Positions 1-8,837 of a DNA stretch of 64,000 bases are shown in pieces. The position numbers and the translations under genes are program-made. The stretch is taken from positions 992,001-1,056,000 of the forward strand of contig NZ_CP101943.1 of NCBI RefSeq assembly GCF_024508235.1, read 5' to 3'. This DNA comes from Halococcus qingdaonensis. Lineage in GTDB: Archaea; Halobacteriota; Halobacteria; Halobacteriales; Halococcaceae. The number at the start of each line of letters is the position of its first letter. Positions within the stretch are counted from its first letter, which is position 1. The notes under the pieces were generated by a model that was given only the letters and a program-made list of their open reading frames with translations, was not told the origin of the DNA and did not search any database.

Positions 1-61
1 GGGCAAAAGCGACCCGTTCGAGGGACGCGCGACTTTTAGGCGCAACCGTCGTAGCCGGGGT

Positions 62-556
62 ATGGGAAAGGTCAATATCGCGCTGCGCGGCTGGCGATTC
101 GACGAGTCGGCGGTGTTCACCGACGACGGTGATATCAAACCGATCGACGAGATGGAGCCGACGACCAGGGAACGGATCGTCAGGCTCCGCCAGCTCATCG
201 ATTCGCCGTGTCACGCCTGCTGGCTCGTCCACGGTGACAGCGAGCTCGACGCCTGCAACGACGCGGCAGCCGTCTACGGCGAACCCCTGAGCGAGGTCGT
301 CCTCTGCGAGGAGCACGAACCCGACTTCCGCTACTGGTACCGTGAGCAGGGCGGGGCGGACTACCGCGGCGAGCCGGAACTCCAGGACGCCTTCCACGAG
401 TGGTTCGCCGACGGCGGGCGCGCACCCGAGGACTACGAACCGGTCGAGCACGTCGATACCGATCCGACGGCGGTCCCGTCGGTGTCGGGCACGGGTTCGG
501 CGGCCGATGCCGAACAGGAGGCTCAGAGCGTGGATCTCGACAGCCTCGACATCTGA
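62..556 (+). CDS. Conserved haloarchaeal hypothetical protein, Cys/His-containing
   Basis: This 164-residue acidic soluble protein has no recognised function. A Cys/His cluster, CHAC at residues 50-53, Cys65 and CEEH at 82-85, could bind a metal such as zinc; that is inference. The last 40 residues are a low-complexity acidic Ser/Ala/Glu tail. No signal peptide or membrane segment is visible. Its stop codon overlaps the start of the downstream RNA methyltransferase (TGATG), so the two are probably one transcript and translationally coupled, which hints at a role near RNA modification. The ATG start has no close in-frame competitor. Confidence 0.75.
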   Translation: MGKVNIALRGWRFDESAVFTDDGDIKPIDEMEPTTRERIVRLRQLIDSPCHACWLVHGDSELDACNDAAAVYGEPLSEVVLCEEHEPDFRYWYREQGGADYRGEPELQDAFHEWFADGGRAPEDYEPVEHVDTDPTAVPSVSGTGSAADAEQEAQSVDLDSLDI

Positions 557-1287
557 TGGGGGTCGCCGTCGCCGTCGTCGATGCCGAGACGCCGGGCAAC
601 GTCGGGACGATCGCGCGGGCGATGAAGAACTTCGGGTTCGATAGTTTGCAACTCGTCGATCCACCCGACCTCGATCCCGACGGCGAGGCCTACGGCTTCG
701 CCGGTCACGCCCGCGAGGACGTCCTGCCGAACCACGACGTGCTCACGTTCGACGAACTGGTTTCGGAGTTCTACACGGTGGGGTTCACCGCCATGACCGG
801 CCGTGACGAGGGACGACACGTCCGCTATCCGTTCAAAACGCCGGCCGAACTCGCGGACCATCTCGCCGACGTCGAGAGCGACGTCGCGCTCGTCTTCGGG
901 CGCGAGGGCACGGGACTCTCGAACGAGGAGTTCGCCCGCATCGACGAGGTCTGTTCGATCCCGGCCAGCCCCGATTACCCGGTTCTCAATCTCGGCCAGG
1001 CGGCCACGGTCGCGCTCTACGAGCTTCGGAATCTCACGCTCGACGAGGTACATCACCCGGATCGCCGTGATCGTGCCGACGAGCGCGCGCTCGAAGGACT
1101 CTACGACCAGTTCCAGTCGTTTCTGGGTGCCATCGACCGTCCGGACGAGAAACGTGCGAAAGCCGAGCGCATGCTCCGGCGTGTGCTCGGACGCGCCCAC
1201 CCGACAGGGCGCGAAGTCACGACGCTACGGGGACTGTTCCGTCGGGCGGAGATGCAGATCGATCGCGCGCGAGACGAAGAGCCGTAG
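556..1287 (+). CDS. SpoU/TrmJ-type RNA 2'-O-ribose methyltransferase
   Basis: A 243-residue SPOUT-fold methyltransferase expected to methylate a ribose 2'-OH in tRNA using S-adenosylmethionine. SpoU signatures are visible: an N-terminal NVGTIARAMKNFG block (residues 15-27), the VFGREGTGLSNEE block near 113-125, and PVLNLGQAATVALYEL near 142-157, which form the knotted SAM site. The C-terminal 80 residues are helical and charged, as in TrmJ. I start at the ATG overlapping the preceding stop; a longer in-frame reading would add an arginine-rich stretch unlike the family. The exact target nucleotide (TrmJ acts at position 32 of tRNA) cannot be read from sequence. Confidence 0.88.
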   Translation: MGVAVAVVDAETPGNVGTIARAMKNFGFDSLQLVDPPDLDPDGEAYGFAGHAREDVLPNHDVLTFDELVSEFYTVGFTAMTGRDEGRHVRYPFKTPAELADHLADVESDVALVFGREGTGLSNEEFARIDEVCSIPASPDYPVLNLGQAATVALYELRNLTLDEVHHPDRRDRADERALEGLYDQFQSFLGAIDRPDEKRAKAERMLRRVLGRAHPTGREVTTLRGLFRRAEMQIDRARDEEP

Positions 1288-1301
1288 CCGACCACCGCCG
1301 A

Positions 1302-1982
1302 CTACAGGTTCGGTGTCAGCTGTTGTTCGGTATCTCCTTCGTCGATAATCAGCGTGTTTTCGACGAGGTTGCCGTGTGCGCGCCGGAACCGCTCCGAGAG
1401 CGCCTGATGGGAGATATCGAGCTCGTCGGCGAGATCGGCGACCGAGAGATCGCGTGGCACCTCGTAGTAGCCGTGCTCGAACGCCGCGTCCAGGGCTTCG
1501 GCCTGCTCCTCGGTGAGGCCGAAACGGGCGTGGCGTTCGTTTTCCATCGCGTAGATCGCCTCGACGTCGATCTCGATGTCGTGTTCCCGACAGAAATCGT
1601 ACGTTCGTGACAGCGAATCGCGGTCGGGAAAGAGCAGTCTGAGCTGCCAGCGCCGGTTCTCGCTTTCGGCGTTCAACACGGTCGCCTGCTCTTCGAGCAG
1701 CGCGTGGACGACGAACTGGACGCGAGCGACCCACTCCATCCGGTAGAGCCACTCGCCGTCGAGATCGGAGAGCAGTTCGACGTTGTCGACGCTCGGGTCC
1801 GACTCGAAGGCGTCTTCGAGCGCCTCACGGTCGGGCGCGCTTGCCCAGACGAACGGCATGACGCGGTCGGCGTCGTGGGCGACGACCCGCTCGACGTCGA
1901 AGGTGACCCCGGGCACTCGTTCGATGGTCTCGCCGAGCGCGAACGTCTCTGCGGCGACCGATAGTTCGCCGATGGTGCTCAT
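1302..1982 (-). CDS. Bat-type HTH_10 transcriptional regulator
   Basis: A 226-residue regulator with a haloarchaeal Bat/bacterio-opsin-activator C-terminal HTH_10 domain: a block beginning near residue 170 with FGLTEEQAEALDAAFEHGYY, then a helix-turn-helix containing LADELDISHQALSERFRRAH. The N-terminal part is the sensor-like domain common in small Bat paralogues, with no cofactor motif I can identify. The ATG at 1982-1980 is used because the long in-frame extension upstream is antisense to dnaJ. It is convergent with the methyltransferase gene and divergent from dnaJ. Its regulon is unknown. Confidence 0.85.
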   Translation of the reverse strand: MSTIGELSVAAETFALGETIERVPGVTFDVERVVAHDADRVMPFVWASAPDREALEDAFESDPSVDNVELLSDLDGEWLYRMEWVARVQFVVHALLEEQATVLNAESENRRWQLRLLFPDRDSLSRTYDFCREHDIEIDVEAIYAMENERHARFGLTEEQAEALDAAFEHGYYEVPRDLSVADLADELDISHQALSERFRRAHGNLVENTLIIDEGDTEQQLTPNL

Positions 1983-2090
1983 TTGCCCAGTGGTGGGCTC
2001 CGCGGCCGAATAACTATTTCCCTCCCTGGCATGCCGAGTGCGAGGGCCGAACCCGTTTTGTTGAAGTGTCCGAAGCCAATATACGGGGCA

Positions 2091-3275
2091 ATGAGTGAGG
2101 ACTTCTACTCGGTGCTCGGCGTCTCGCGCGACGCCGGCGAGGACGAAATCAAACAGGCCTATCGCAAGAAGGCCGCCGAGTACCACCCCGATGTCTCCGA
2201 CGACCCGAACGCCGACGAGAAGTTCAAACAGGCGAAGAAGGCAAAGGAGGTGCTCACCGACGACCAGAAACGGCAGGCCTACGACCAAATGGGTCACGAG
2301 CGCTTCGAGCAGGCCGAAAAACGCGGCGGGTTCGACGGCGGCGGTGCGGGGCGGGGCGGCGGCATGGGCGGTGCCGGTGGCGACCCCTTTGGAGGAATGG
2401 GTGGCGGCGGGATGGGCGGTGGCGGTCTCGGCGACATCTTCGAGCAGTTCTTCAACGGCGGTGGCGGTCGCGGCGGCGGTGGCCAGAGCGGCCCGCGACA
2501 GGGCTCCGATCTCAGAACCGACCTCACGATCGAACTGGAGGAGGCCGCCGCGGGTGCGGAAAAACAGTTCACCATCACCCGGCCCGAGACCTGCCCGGAC
2601 TGTGAGGGGTCGGGCCATCCCGAAAGCGCCGACGCCGAGACCTGCCCGCAGTGTGACGGTCGCGGCCAGACGACCCAGGTCCAGCAGACCTCGCTCGGTC
2701 GCGTCCAACAGACACAGACCTGCCGTCGCTGTGGCGGCGACGGCACGCTCTACTCCGAGGACTGCTCGACCTGTGGCGGCGATGGCCACGTACGCAACGA
2801 GGCCAGCCTCTCGGTCGAGGTCCCACCGGGCATCCGCGACGGCCAGACCCTCCGCATGGAGCGTGAAGGCGCACCCGGCGAGAACGGCGGGCCGAACGGC
2901 GACCTCCTCATCGAGATCAGCGTGCGCAAACACCCCGAGTTCGATCGCGAGGGCGACGACCTCGCCCACCGCGCGGCCATCTCCTTCCCGCAGGCGACCT
3001 TCGGCGCGACGATCGAAGTCCCCACCCTGGACGGCACCGTCGAGATGGACGTCCCTGCGGGCACTCAGAGCGGCGAGACCTTCCGCCTCGAAGGCAAGGG
3101 CATGCCCCGCCTGCGCCGTCGTGGCACCGGCGACCTCTTCGTCCGAACGCAGGTCGTCACGCCCGACGAACTGAACGAGGATCAACGCGACGCGCTCGAA
3201 GCGTTCGCCGAAGCCGGCGGTGAGGAGATCGAGGTCGAGGAAGGCTTCTTCGAGAAGCTCAAACACTCGCTCTAG
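2091..3275 (+). CDS. dnaJ: Chaperone DnaJ (Hsp40, type I)
   Basis: A 394-residue type I J-protein that stimulates DnaK ATPase activity and delivers unfolded clients. It has an N-terminal J domain with the YHPD tetrad near residue 30. A long Gly/Met-rich linker of repeated GGGMGGAGG-like blocks follows, then four CxxCxGxG zinc modules (CPDCEGSG, CPQCDGRG, CRRCGGDG, CSTCGGDG), and then the two client-binding barrel domains. The start gives MSEDFYSVLGVSRD, the normal J-domain beginning. Neither dnaK nor grpE is adjacent in this window. A T-rich stretch follows the stop. Confidence 0.97.
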   Translation: MSEDFYSVLGVSRDAGEDEIKQAYRKKAAEYHPDVSDDPNADEKFKQAKKAKEVLTDDQKRQAYDQMGHERFEQAEKRGGFDGGGAGRGGGMGGAGGDPFGGMGGGGMGGGGLGDIFEQFFNGGGGRGGGGQSGPRQGSDLRTDLTIELEEAAAGAEKQFTITRPETCPDCEGSGHPESADAETCPQCDGRGQTTQVQQTSLGRVQQTQTCRRCGGDGTLYSEDCSTCGGDGHVRNEASLSVEVPPGIRDGQTLRMEREGAPGENGGPNGDLLIEISVRKHPEFDREGDDLAHRAAISFPQATFGATIEVPTLDGTVEMDVPAGTQSGETFRLEGKGMPRLRRRGTGDLFVRTQVVTPDELNEDQRDALEAFAEAGGEEIEVEEGFFEKLKHSL

Positions 3276-3290
3276 AGCCCCACTTTTTTA
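3276..3290 (+). terminator. Poly-T terminator candidate after dnaJ
   Basis: A run of six T (3284-3289) lies 9 bases beyond the dnaJ stop. Archaeal RNA polymerase commonly terminates at U-tracts, so this is a plausible dnaJ terminator. Confidence 0.45.
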
Positions 3291-3604
3291 CTCGTCGGGG
3301 TTCGCGCGAAGCGCGAACCACTCCTCGCAAAAACCTGGACTAAAAAGAACCGCTCACTCGGCCTTCGGCCTCGTTCGCGGCGAACCGCGCTCGCTACGCT
3401 CACGCGGACACAACCACTCCGCTACTGCACAGCACAGCACCGCCGAAGCCCTCGGGGCGCGCTCACTTCGTTCGCTACTCACTCCCTCCGGTCGTTCGCG
3501 CCCTTCGCCCTTCATCCACCAGGACCGCACCGCCACCGCGGCCGCGCGGCCGGCAGGCCAGCGCGAGCCACCGAGTATAACCGTCGGCGAGCGCTGATGT
3601 CGAC
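3291..3604. repeat. Non-coding GC-rich palindromic repeat region
   Basis: No convincing gene lies in this stretch of roughly 310 bases. It holds a perfect palindrome, GGTTCGCGC / GCGCGAACC with a GAA loop (3299-3319), a smaller GGCC-TTC-GGCC hairpin near 3361, and GAAGTGAG/ACTCCCTCCGGTCG-type blocks (about 3455-3510). The last of these recur, inverted, in the gap before the tRNA-Ala gene near 23680-23706. Such short repeats are frequent between haloarchaeal genes; their role here is unknown. Confidence 0.5.
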
Positions 3605-3754
3605 ATGGCAGAGACAGAATCCGCCGTCGAGACGTTTCTGGACCGTGCAGATGCGGTCTTCGAGGATTACGAGAACGGTTACGTGGACCCCGATGCGGCG
3701 CTGTCGACGCTCGAATCGCACGTCGACACGCTGCGCGAGGATCTCGAATCGTAG
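3605..3754 (+). CDS. Small acidic haloarchaeal protein
   Basis: A 49-residue open reading frame beginning MAETESAVETFLDRADAVF and ending in REDLES before TAG. It is strongly acidic, predicted wholly helical, with no cysteine or membrane segment. The codon use (third-position G/C, Asp/Glu-rich) matches neighbouring real genes, which is why I keep it despite its length. It lies just upstream of the aminotransferase and may share its transcript. Function unknown. Confidence 0.6.
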   Translation: MAETESAVETFLDRADAVFEDYENGYVDPDAALSTLESHVDTLREDLES

Positions 3755-3798
3755 CGAAAACCTGTACAGTTATCGCATCTCGGGCCGCGAGTAGTGAT

Positions 3799-4920
3799 AT
3801 GATGGACTTCTCGAACCGGGTCGAATCGGTCGCCATCAGTGGCATCCGCGAAGTGTTCGAGGCGGCCGGCGGCGACGCCATCAACCTCGGCCTTGGACAG
3901 CCCGACTTCCCGACGCCCGACCACGCCCGTCAGGCCGCCATCGACGCCATCGAGAGCGGCGCGGCCGACGGCTACACCTCGAACGCCGGAATTCCCAAGC
4001 TCCGCGAGGCGGTGAGCGACAAACACGCCCGGGACAACGACCTCGATGTCGATCCGGACGAGGTTATCGCCACCGCCGGCGGCAGCGAGGCGCTCCACCT
4101 CGCGATGGAGGCCCACGTGAGTTCAGGCGAGGAGGTGATCGTTCCCGATCCCGGCTTCGTCTCCTACGCCGCGCTGACGAACCTCGCGGGCGGCGAACCC
4201 GTTCCGATCGAACTCCGCGAGGATCTCACGATGAGTCCCAGCGCAGTCGAAGCGGCGATCACCGACGACACCGCCGCGTTCGTCGTCAACAGCCCCGCGA
4301 ACCCCACCGGGGCCGTCCAGAGCGAAGAGGACATGCGCGAGTTCGCCCGGATCGCCGACGAACACGACGTGCTCTGTATCTCGGACGAAGTCTACGAGCA
4401 CATCGTCTTCGAGGGCGAACACCACAGTCCCATGAAGTTCGCCGAGACGGACAACGTCGTCGTGGTGAACGCCTGCTCGAAGGCCTACTCGATGACCGGC
4501 TGGCGGCTCGGCTGGGTCACGGCGAGCGAGCGCCGCACCGATCGCATGCTCCGCGTCCACCAGTACGTCCAGGCCTGCGCGAGCGCGCCCGCCCAGTACG
4601 CCGCCGCAGCCGCCCTCTCGGGCCCACAGGATCCCGTCCACGAGATGGTCGACGCCTTCGAACAGCGCCGCGATGTCCTGCTCGACGGGCTCGCCGACGC
4701 GGGTCTCGACACGCCCACGCCCGAGGGCGCGTTCTACGCGATGCCCGACGCGCCGGAGGGCTGGGTCGACGAGTGTCTCGACCGCGGCGTGGTCGTCGTC
4801 CCTGGCGAGGCCTTCGGCGACGGCGGCGAGGGCTACGCCCGCATCTCCTACGCGACGGGCATCGAGGAGCTCAAGGACGCCATCGAAGTCATGGACGACG
4901 CCGCGAGCGCGGTCCGCTGA
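3799..4920 (+). CDS. PLP-dependent class I/II aminotransferase
   Basis: A 373-residue fold-type I aminotransferase of the aspartate/aromatic aminotransferase group. The Schiff-base lysine lies in CSKAYSMTGWRLGW. The NPTGA block binding the PLP pyridine, SDEVYEHIVF with the PLP aspartate, and a C-terminal arginine (YARISYA) for the substrate carboxylate are all visible. Two ATG codons stand in tandem (3799 and 3802), so the start may be one codon later. Substrate specificity cannot be assigned; a second, clearly related paralogue lies at 47415-48554. No neighbouring biosynthetic gene narrows the pathway. Confidence 0.92.
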   Translation: MMDFSNRVESVAISGIREVFEAAGGDAINLGLGQPDFPTPDHARQAAIDAIESGAADGYTSNAGIPKLREAVSDKHARDNDLDVDPDEVIATAGGSEALHLAMEAHVSSGEEVIVPDPGFVSYAALTNLAGGEPVPIELREDLTMSPSAVEAAITDDTAAFVVNSPANPTGAVQSEEDMREFARIADEHDVLCISDEVYEHIVFEGEHHSPMKFAETDNVVVVNACSKAYSMTGWRLGWVTASERRTDRMLRVHQYVQACASAPAQYAAAAALSGPQDPVHEMVDAFEQRRDVLLDGLADAGLDTPTPEGAFYAMPDAPEGWVDECLDRGVVVVPGEAFGDGGEGYARISYATGIEELKDAIEVMDDAASAVR

Positions 4921-4977
4921 CACTATCGACGCTCCGCCGTACCGGTGATTTTTCGTAGCATATCGTGATCGGTACCA

Positions 4978-5003
4978 AACGCTATATCATAATATATTAC
5001 TCG
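4978..5003 (+). promoter_or_regulatory. AT-rich promoter candidate before the sugar porter
   Basis: The only AT-rich block in this 200-bp gap (AACGCTATATCATAATATA, from 4979) contains overlapping TATA-like motifs. It is about 125 bases before the chosen start, which would imply an unusually long leader for a haloarchaeon. Confidence 0.35.
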
Positions 5004-5126
5004 CGTCCGTGTTAATGTCTGTGTAATGGTTCGTCGAACAGACCGAACGAGAGTCTCCGTGTGTCATCGAGAACAGCCACAGCGGAACCGTCCCGATCGA
5101 GTCCGACCAATGTCCGGTGGTTGTCG

Positions 5127-6557
5127 ATGAACGTCGCCGACAGATTGCTCAACGCCGAGCGCGAACACAGCACCTTCGTCTACGTCATCGCCGCCATCGC
5201 CGCGCTGAACGGGCTACTGTTCGGCTTCGATATCGGCGTCATCTCCGGTGCACTGCTCTATATCGACCAGACGTTCACCCTGTCGCCGTTTCTGGAAGGG
5301 GTCGTCACCAGCAGCGTGCTCGTGGGAGCGATGATCGGCGCGGCGACCGGCGGGAAACTGGCCGATCGGTTCGGCCGTCGCCGGCTGACGCTCGCGGGCG
5401 CGGCCGTCTTCTTCGTCGGATCGTTCGGGATGGCGCTGTCGCCGACGATCGAGTGGCTCGTCTTCTGGCGGGTCGTCGAGGGTACCGCCGTCGGCGTCGC
5501 GTCGATCGTCGGCCCGCTGTTGATCTCGGAGACCGCACCCTCCGACATCCGCGGCGCGCTCGGCTTCCTCCAGCAGCTGATGATCACGATCGGCATCCTG
5601 TTGGCGTACGTCGTCAACTACGCCTTCGCCCCCGAGTTCCTCGGCATCACCGGCTGGCGCTGGATGCTCTGGTTCGGTGCGGTGCCCGCGACGGTGCTGG
5701 CGATCGGGACGTACTTCCTGCCCGAGAGTCCGCGCTGGCTCATCGAGCACGACCGGATCGAGGAGGCGAAACGCGTGCTCTCGCGCATCCGCGATACGGA
5801 CGACATCGACGACGAGATCGAGAACGTCCGCGAGGTCAGCGAGATCGAGGAGAAGGGTGGCCTCTCGGATCTGCTCGAACCGTGGGTTCGCCCGGCGCTC
5901 GTCATCGGCGTCGGTCTCGCGATCATCCAGCAGGTCAGCGGTATCAACACCGTCATCTACTACGCACCGACGATCCTCAACAACATCGGGTTCAACGATA
6001 TCGCCTCGATCGTCGGGACGGTCGGCGTCGGCGTGGTCAACGTCCTGCTGACGGTCGTCGCCATCCTTCTCGTCGATCGTGTGGGCCGGCGACCGCTGTT
6101 GCTCGTCGGCACCGCCGGGATGACCGTGATGCTCGGGATCTTGGGTCTCGGCTTCGTCCTGCCGGGGCTGTCGGGCGTCGTCGGCTACGTGACGCTCGCG
6201 AGCATGATCGGCTACGTCGCCTTCTACGCGATCAGCCTCGGGCCGGTGTTCTGGCTGCTCATCTCGGAGATCTACCCGCTTCGCATCCGCGGGACCGCCG
6301 AGGGTGTCGCCAGCGTGTTCAACTGGGGCGCGAACTTCCTCGTCGCGCTGACCTTCCTCCCGCTGATTGACCGGCTCGGCGAGGGGCTCTCGTTCTGGCT
6401 GCTCGGCGGGTTCTGCCTCATCGCGTTCGTGTTCATCTACGCGCGCGTCCCCGAGACGATGGGGCGCTCGCTCGAAGAGATCGAGGCCGACCTCCGCGAG
6501 AGCGCCATCGTTGGCTCCGATAGCGAAGAACGCCCGGAATCCGTGACGAACGACTGA
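5127..6557 (+). CDS. MFS sugar porter family transporter
   Basis: A 476-residue, 12-helix major facilitator of the sugar porter subfamily, probably a proton- or sodium-coupled sugar importer. Family signatures are present: GKLADRFGRRRLTL after helix 2, PESPRWLI after helix 6, QQVSGINTVIYYAPTI in helix 7, DRVGRRPLLL after helix 8, and PETMGRSLEEIE at the C-terminus. An in-frame GTG at 5061 would add 22 Ser/Arg-rich residues before the usual beginning, so the internal ATG is preferred. The sugar carried (glucose, xylose or other) cannot be told from sequence. No sugar catabolic gene is adjacent. Confidence 0.9.
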   Translation: MNVADRLLNAEREHSTFVYVIAAIAALNGLLFGFDIGVISGALLYIDQTFTLSPFLEGVVTSSVLVGAMIGAATGGKLADRFGRRRLTLAGAAVFFVGSFGMALSPTIEWLVFWRVVEGTAVGVASIVGPLLISETAPSDIRGALGFLQQLMITIGILLAYVVNYAFAPEFLGITGWRWMLWFGAVPATVLAIGTYFLPESPRWLIEHDRIEEAKRVLSRIRDTDDIDDEIENVREVSEIEEKGGLSDLLEPWVRPALVIGVGLAIIQQVSGINTVIYYAPTILNNIGFNDIASIVGTVGVGVVNVLLTVVAILLVDRVGRRPLLLVGTAGMTVMLGILGLGFVLPGLSGVVGYVTLASMIGYVAFYAISLGPVFWLLISEIYPLRIRGTAEGVASVFNWGANFLVALTFLPLIDRLGEGLSFWLLGGFCLIAFVFIYARVPETMGRSLEEIEADLRESAIVGSDSEERPESVTND

Positions 6558-6594
6558 TATCGCCTGCGGTCGCACCGTTTCTCCCACTTCCCTG

Positions 6595-6620
6595 CCCTCC
6601 TCTCATTCGGTGAGGGAGGG
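6595..6620. terminator. Hairpin between sugar porter and UbiA-like gene
   Basis: CCCTCC and CTCA pair with TGAG and GGAGGG around a TTCGG loop, with one bulged T. It has no following T-run, so its role as a terminator is uncertain. Confidence 0.3.
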
Positions 6621-6707
6621 GGAGGGGAAGGAAGCGGGCCACATCGCCCGACGTGACGGGTCGACGACTGCCCATACAACTATGTGACTGACAGTTCTAG
6701 TGTGGGC

Positions 6708-7559
6708 ATGGCTATTGCGCGCCACGGCGACGGGATCGGTGGCGAGTTCGCCGCACTCGCCTCGCAGGTCCACCCGGTGTTCATGCTGCCACCGCTCGCC
6801 GCGTCCTGGTTCGGCGCGGTGCTCGCGCCGTCGCTCCTGCCGCAGGTGGCGTTCGTCCACATGCTGGCGATGTTCTTCGCGGTCTACACCGCCCACGTCA
6901 AGGACGGCTACGTCGATTTCTACCTCCGTAGCGAGGACGACGACCACCCGCTGACGTTGGCGGGCTGTCGCCTCGGGCTCGCGCTCTCGACGACGGGGTT
7001 CGCGCTCTGTACCGGCTGGCTCTGGCTCACGGTCGGGACGGGTGCGGCGATCGTGACCCTGCCGACGTGGTTCATCGCCTATCTGCACGCACCCCAACTC
7101 GACACCAACCCGCTGGGTGCGACCCTCGGCTACCCGCTCGGCATCGCCCTCGCGATCGTCGGCGGGTTCTACGCACAGACCACGGCGATCTCGACCCCGC
7201 TGCTCGCCTTCGCGGCGGTCTTCCTCGTGCTCCTCTCGGGGATCAAAGTCATCGACGACGCGAAGGACTACGACTACGATCGCTCGATCGACAAGCGCAC
7301 CGTCGCGGTGGTGCTCGGCCACGAGCGCGCCCGCCGGAGCGCCCATCTGCTCATCGCGCTCGCGCTCGTCGGCGTGTTCGCAGGCGCGAGCCTCGGACTG
7401 TTCCCCCCGAGCACCGCCCTCGCCGCCGTCGCATTCGCCGTCGTCGCGCTCGCTACGCGTCGGTTCGAACCCCGGCGCGCGACCGAACTGCTCATGCGGG
7501 GATCGTATCTGTTCTTGGCGCTACTCTTCCTCGCCGTGTTGTTCCGTCCGCTGTCGTGA
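6708..7559 (+). CDS. UbiA-family prenyltransferase-like membrane protein
   Basis: A 283-residue integral membrane protein with about eight hydrophobic segments and two acidic clusters typical of the UbiA superfamily. The first is in the HVKDGYVDFYLRSEDDDHP stretch near residue 63. The second is DDAKDYDYDRSIDKRT near 182-197, corresponding to the DxxxD metal-binding motif. UbiA enzymes transfer polyprenyl groups to acceptors such as quinones or glycerol phosphate; the acceptor here is unknown. The ATG at 6708 is chosen; an upstream in-frame ATG at 6684 would add only eight residues. It is convergent with the downstream GTPase gene. Confidence 0.75.
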   Translation: MAIARHGDGIGGEFAALASQVHPVFMLPPLAASWFGAVLAPSLLPQVAFVHMLAMFFAVYTAHVKDGYVDFYLRSEDDDHPLTLAGCRLGLALSTTGFALCTGWLWLTVGTGAAIVTLPTWFIAYLHAPQLDTNPLGATLGYPLGIALAIVGGFYAQTTAISTPLLAFAAVFLVLLSGIKVIDDAKDYDYDRSIDKRTVAVVLGHERARRSAHLLIALALVGVFAGASLGLFPPSTALAAVAFAVVALATRRFEPRRATELLMRGSYLFLALLFLAVLFRPLS

Positions 7560-7651
7560 GTCGGTCGCGGCATCTCCCGCACCGCGGAGATTGTGCCCGC
7601 TGAGAAACAGTTGGTTCGGATGGATCTCCTCGATGGAACCCCGAAATTCCA

Positions 7652-8830
7652 TCAGTTCGCGGTGCTCACGATCTTCACCACGTCACCCTCTTCGAGTTCG
7701 TGATCGTCGCCGATCCGCCTGTCCGAGCGCGCATCCACGGCATGGAGATAGCCGTCGCCGATGTCCGAGTGGACGGCGTAGGCGAGATCGAGCGGCGTCG
7801 AGCCGCTCGGCAACAGGAAGGCGTCAGGCAGGACGTTGCCCTGGCCGTCGGTCCACTTCGTCTCGTTCTGGACGGGATACACGGTGATATGATCGAGCAG
7901 GTCGTACACCGCGGTGTCGAGCGCGCGCTGGACGCCGGTGCCGCCATGGGTCGCCATGAGGCCGCGCAACTCGTCGAGCTGCGTGCGCTGGGAATCCGTG
8001 AGCTCGCCAGCGACCGAGAAATCGGGATCGCCGGGATCGTAGTCGATGGCACCGCCCTCGACGCCGCGGCGGAGCGCGAGTTCGCCCTCGGCGCTCGCCG
8101 GGATCGTCTCGGCAAGCTCTTGCAGCCGTTCGACGTTGCCTGCAGGTGCGATATCGGCCTTGTTCGCCACGACGACGAGCGGTTTCGTGCGCGCGCGGAT
8201 ATCGCGGGCCAGTTCGCGCCGATGGTCGTCGGTCCACTCGCGCGGGTCGGCGGGGTAGTCGAGCTCGCGTAGTGTCGCAGCGATCGCCGCCTCGCTCGCG
8301 CCGACGCCGGTGAGCATCTCGGCGAGCGATTCGTCGATGTCGAACCCCGGGGATCGGGACTGGCGCTCGACGGATTCCCAGTTGCGTGCGATGATGCCCG
8401 CGAGCCAGCGCTCGATCTCCTCGGTGACGAAGTCGACGTCCTCGGCGGGATCGTGGGCACCGATCTCGACGGGTTCACCCTCGGCGTTCGTCCCGCCGGA
8501 AGCGTCGACGACGTTGAGGATGACATCGGCGCTCGTGAGTTCGTCCAGGAACTGATTGCCTAGGCCCCGCCCCTCGTGTGCGCCCGGCACCAGCCCGGCG
8601 ACGTCGAGCAGTTCGATCGGGACGTAGCGTGTGCCGTCGTGGCAGTCGTCGTCGCCACAGCGCTCGTCGCGCGCCAGACAGGGACAATCGGTACGGACGT
8701 GTGAGACCCCGCGATTCGGGTCGATCGTCGTGAACGGGTAGCCCGCGACGTCGACGTCGGCCATCGTCGCCGCGGCGAAAAACGTCGACTTGCCGGCGTT
8801 TGGCTTGCCGGCAAGCGCGAGCGAGAGCAT
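7652..8830 (-). CDS. OBG/YchF-related GTPase with TGS domain (Ygr210-like)
   Basis: A 392-residue translation-factor-class GTPase. It has a P-loop GKPNAGKS (residues 8-15), a G3 motif in ELLDVAGLVPGAHEGRGLGN, a G4 motif VVVANKADIA, and a C-terminal TGS domain containing LPSGSTPLDLAYAVHSD. A short Cys-rich insert (CPCLARDERCGDDDCHDG) precedes G3, as in the archaeal/eukaryotic Ygr210 branch; it could bind a metal. These GTPases associate with ribosomes, but the precise function is unsettled. It lies 7 bases downstream of the bactofilin gene and is probably co-transcribed with it. Confidence 0.88.
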   Translation of the reverse strand: MLSLALAGKPNAGKSTFFAAATMADVDVAGYPFTTIDPNRGVSHVRTDCPCLARDERCGDDDCHDGTRYVPIELLDVAGLVPGAHEGRGLGNQFLDELTSADVILNVVDASGGTNAEGEPVEIGAHDPAEDVDFVTEEIERWLAGIIARNWESVERQSRSPGFDIDESLAEMLTGVGASEAAIAATLRELDYPADPREWTDDHRRELARDIRARTKPLVVVANKADIAPAGNVERLQELAETIPASAEGELALRRGVEGGAIDYDPGDPDFSVAGELTDSQRTQLDELRGLMATHGGTGVQRALDTAVYDLLDHITVYPVQNETKWTDGQGNVLPDAFLLPSGSTPLDLAYAVHSDIGDGYLHAVDARSDRRIGDDHELEEGDVVKIVSTAN

Positions 8831-8837
8831 GGCCCGA

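Noticed and set aside
1983-3266. N-terminal extension of the Bat-type regulator
   Set aside because: It runs antisense through dnaJ and has a composition unlike real proteins; the internal ATG at 1982 gives a normal regulator.
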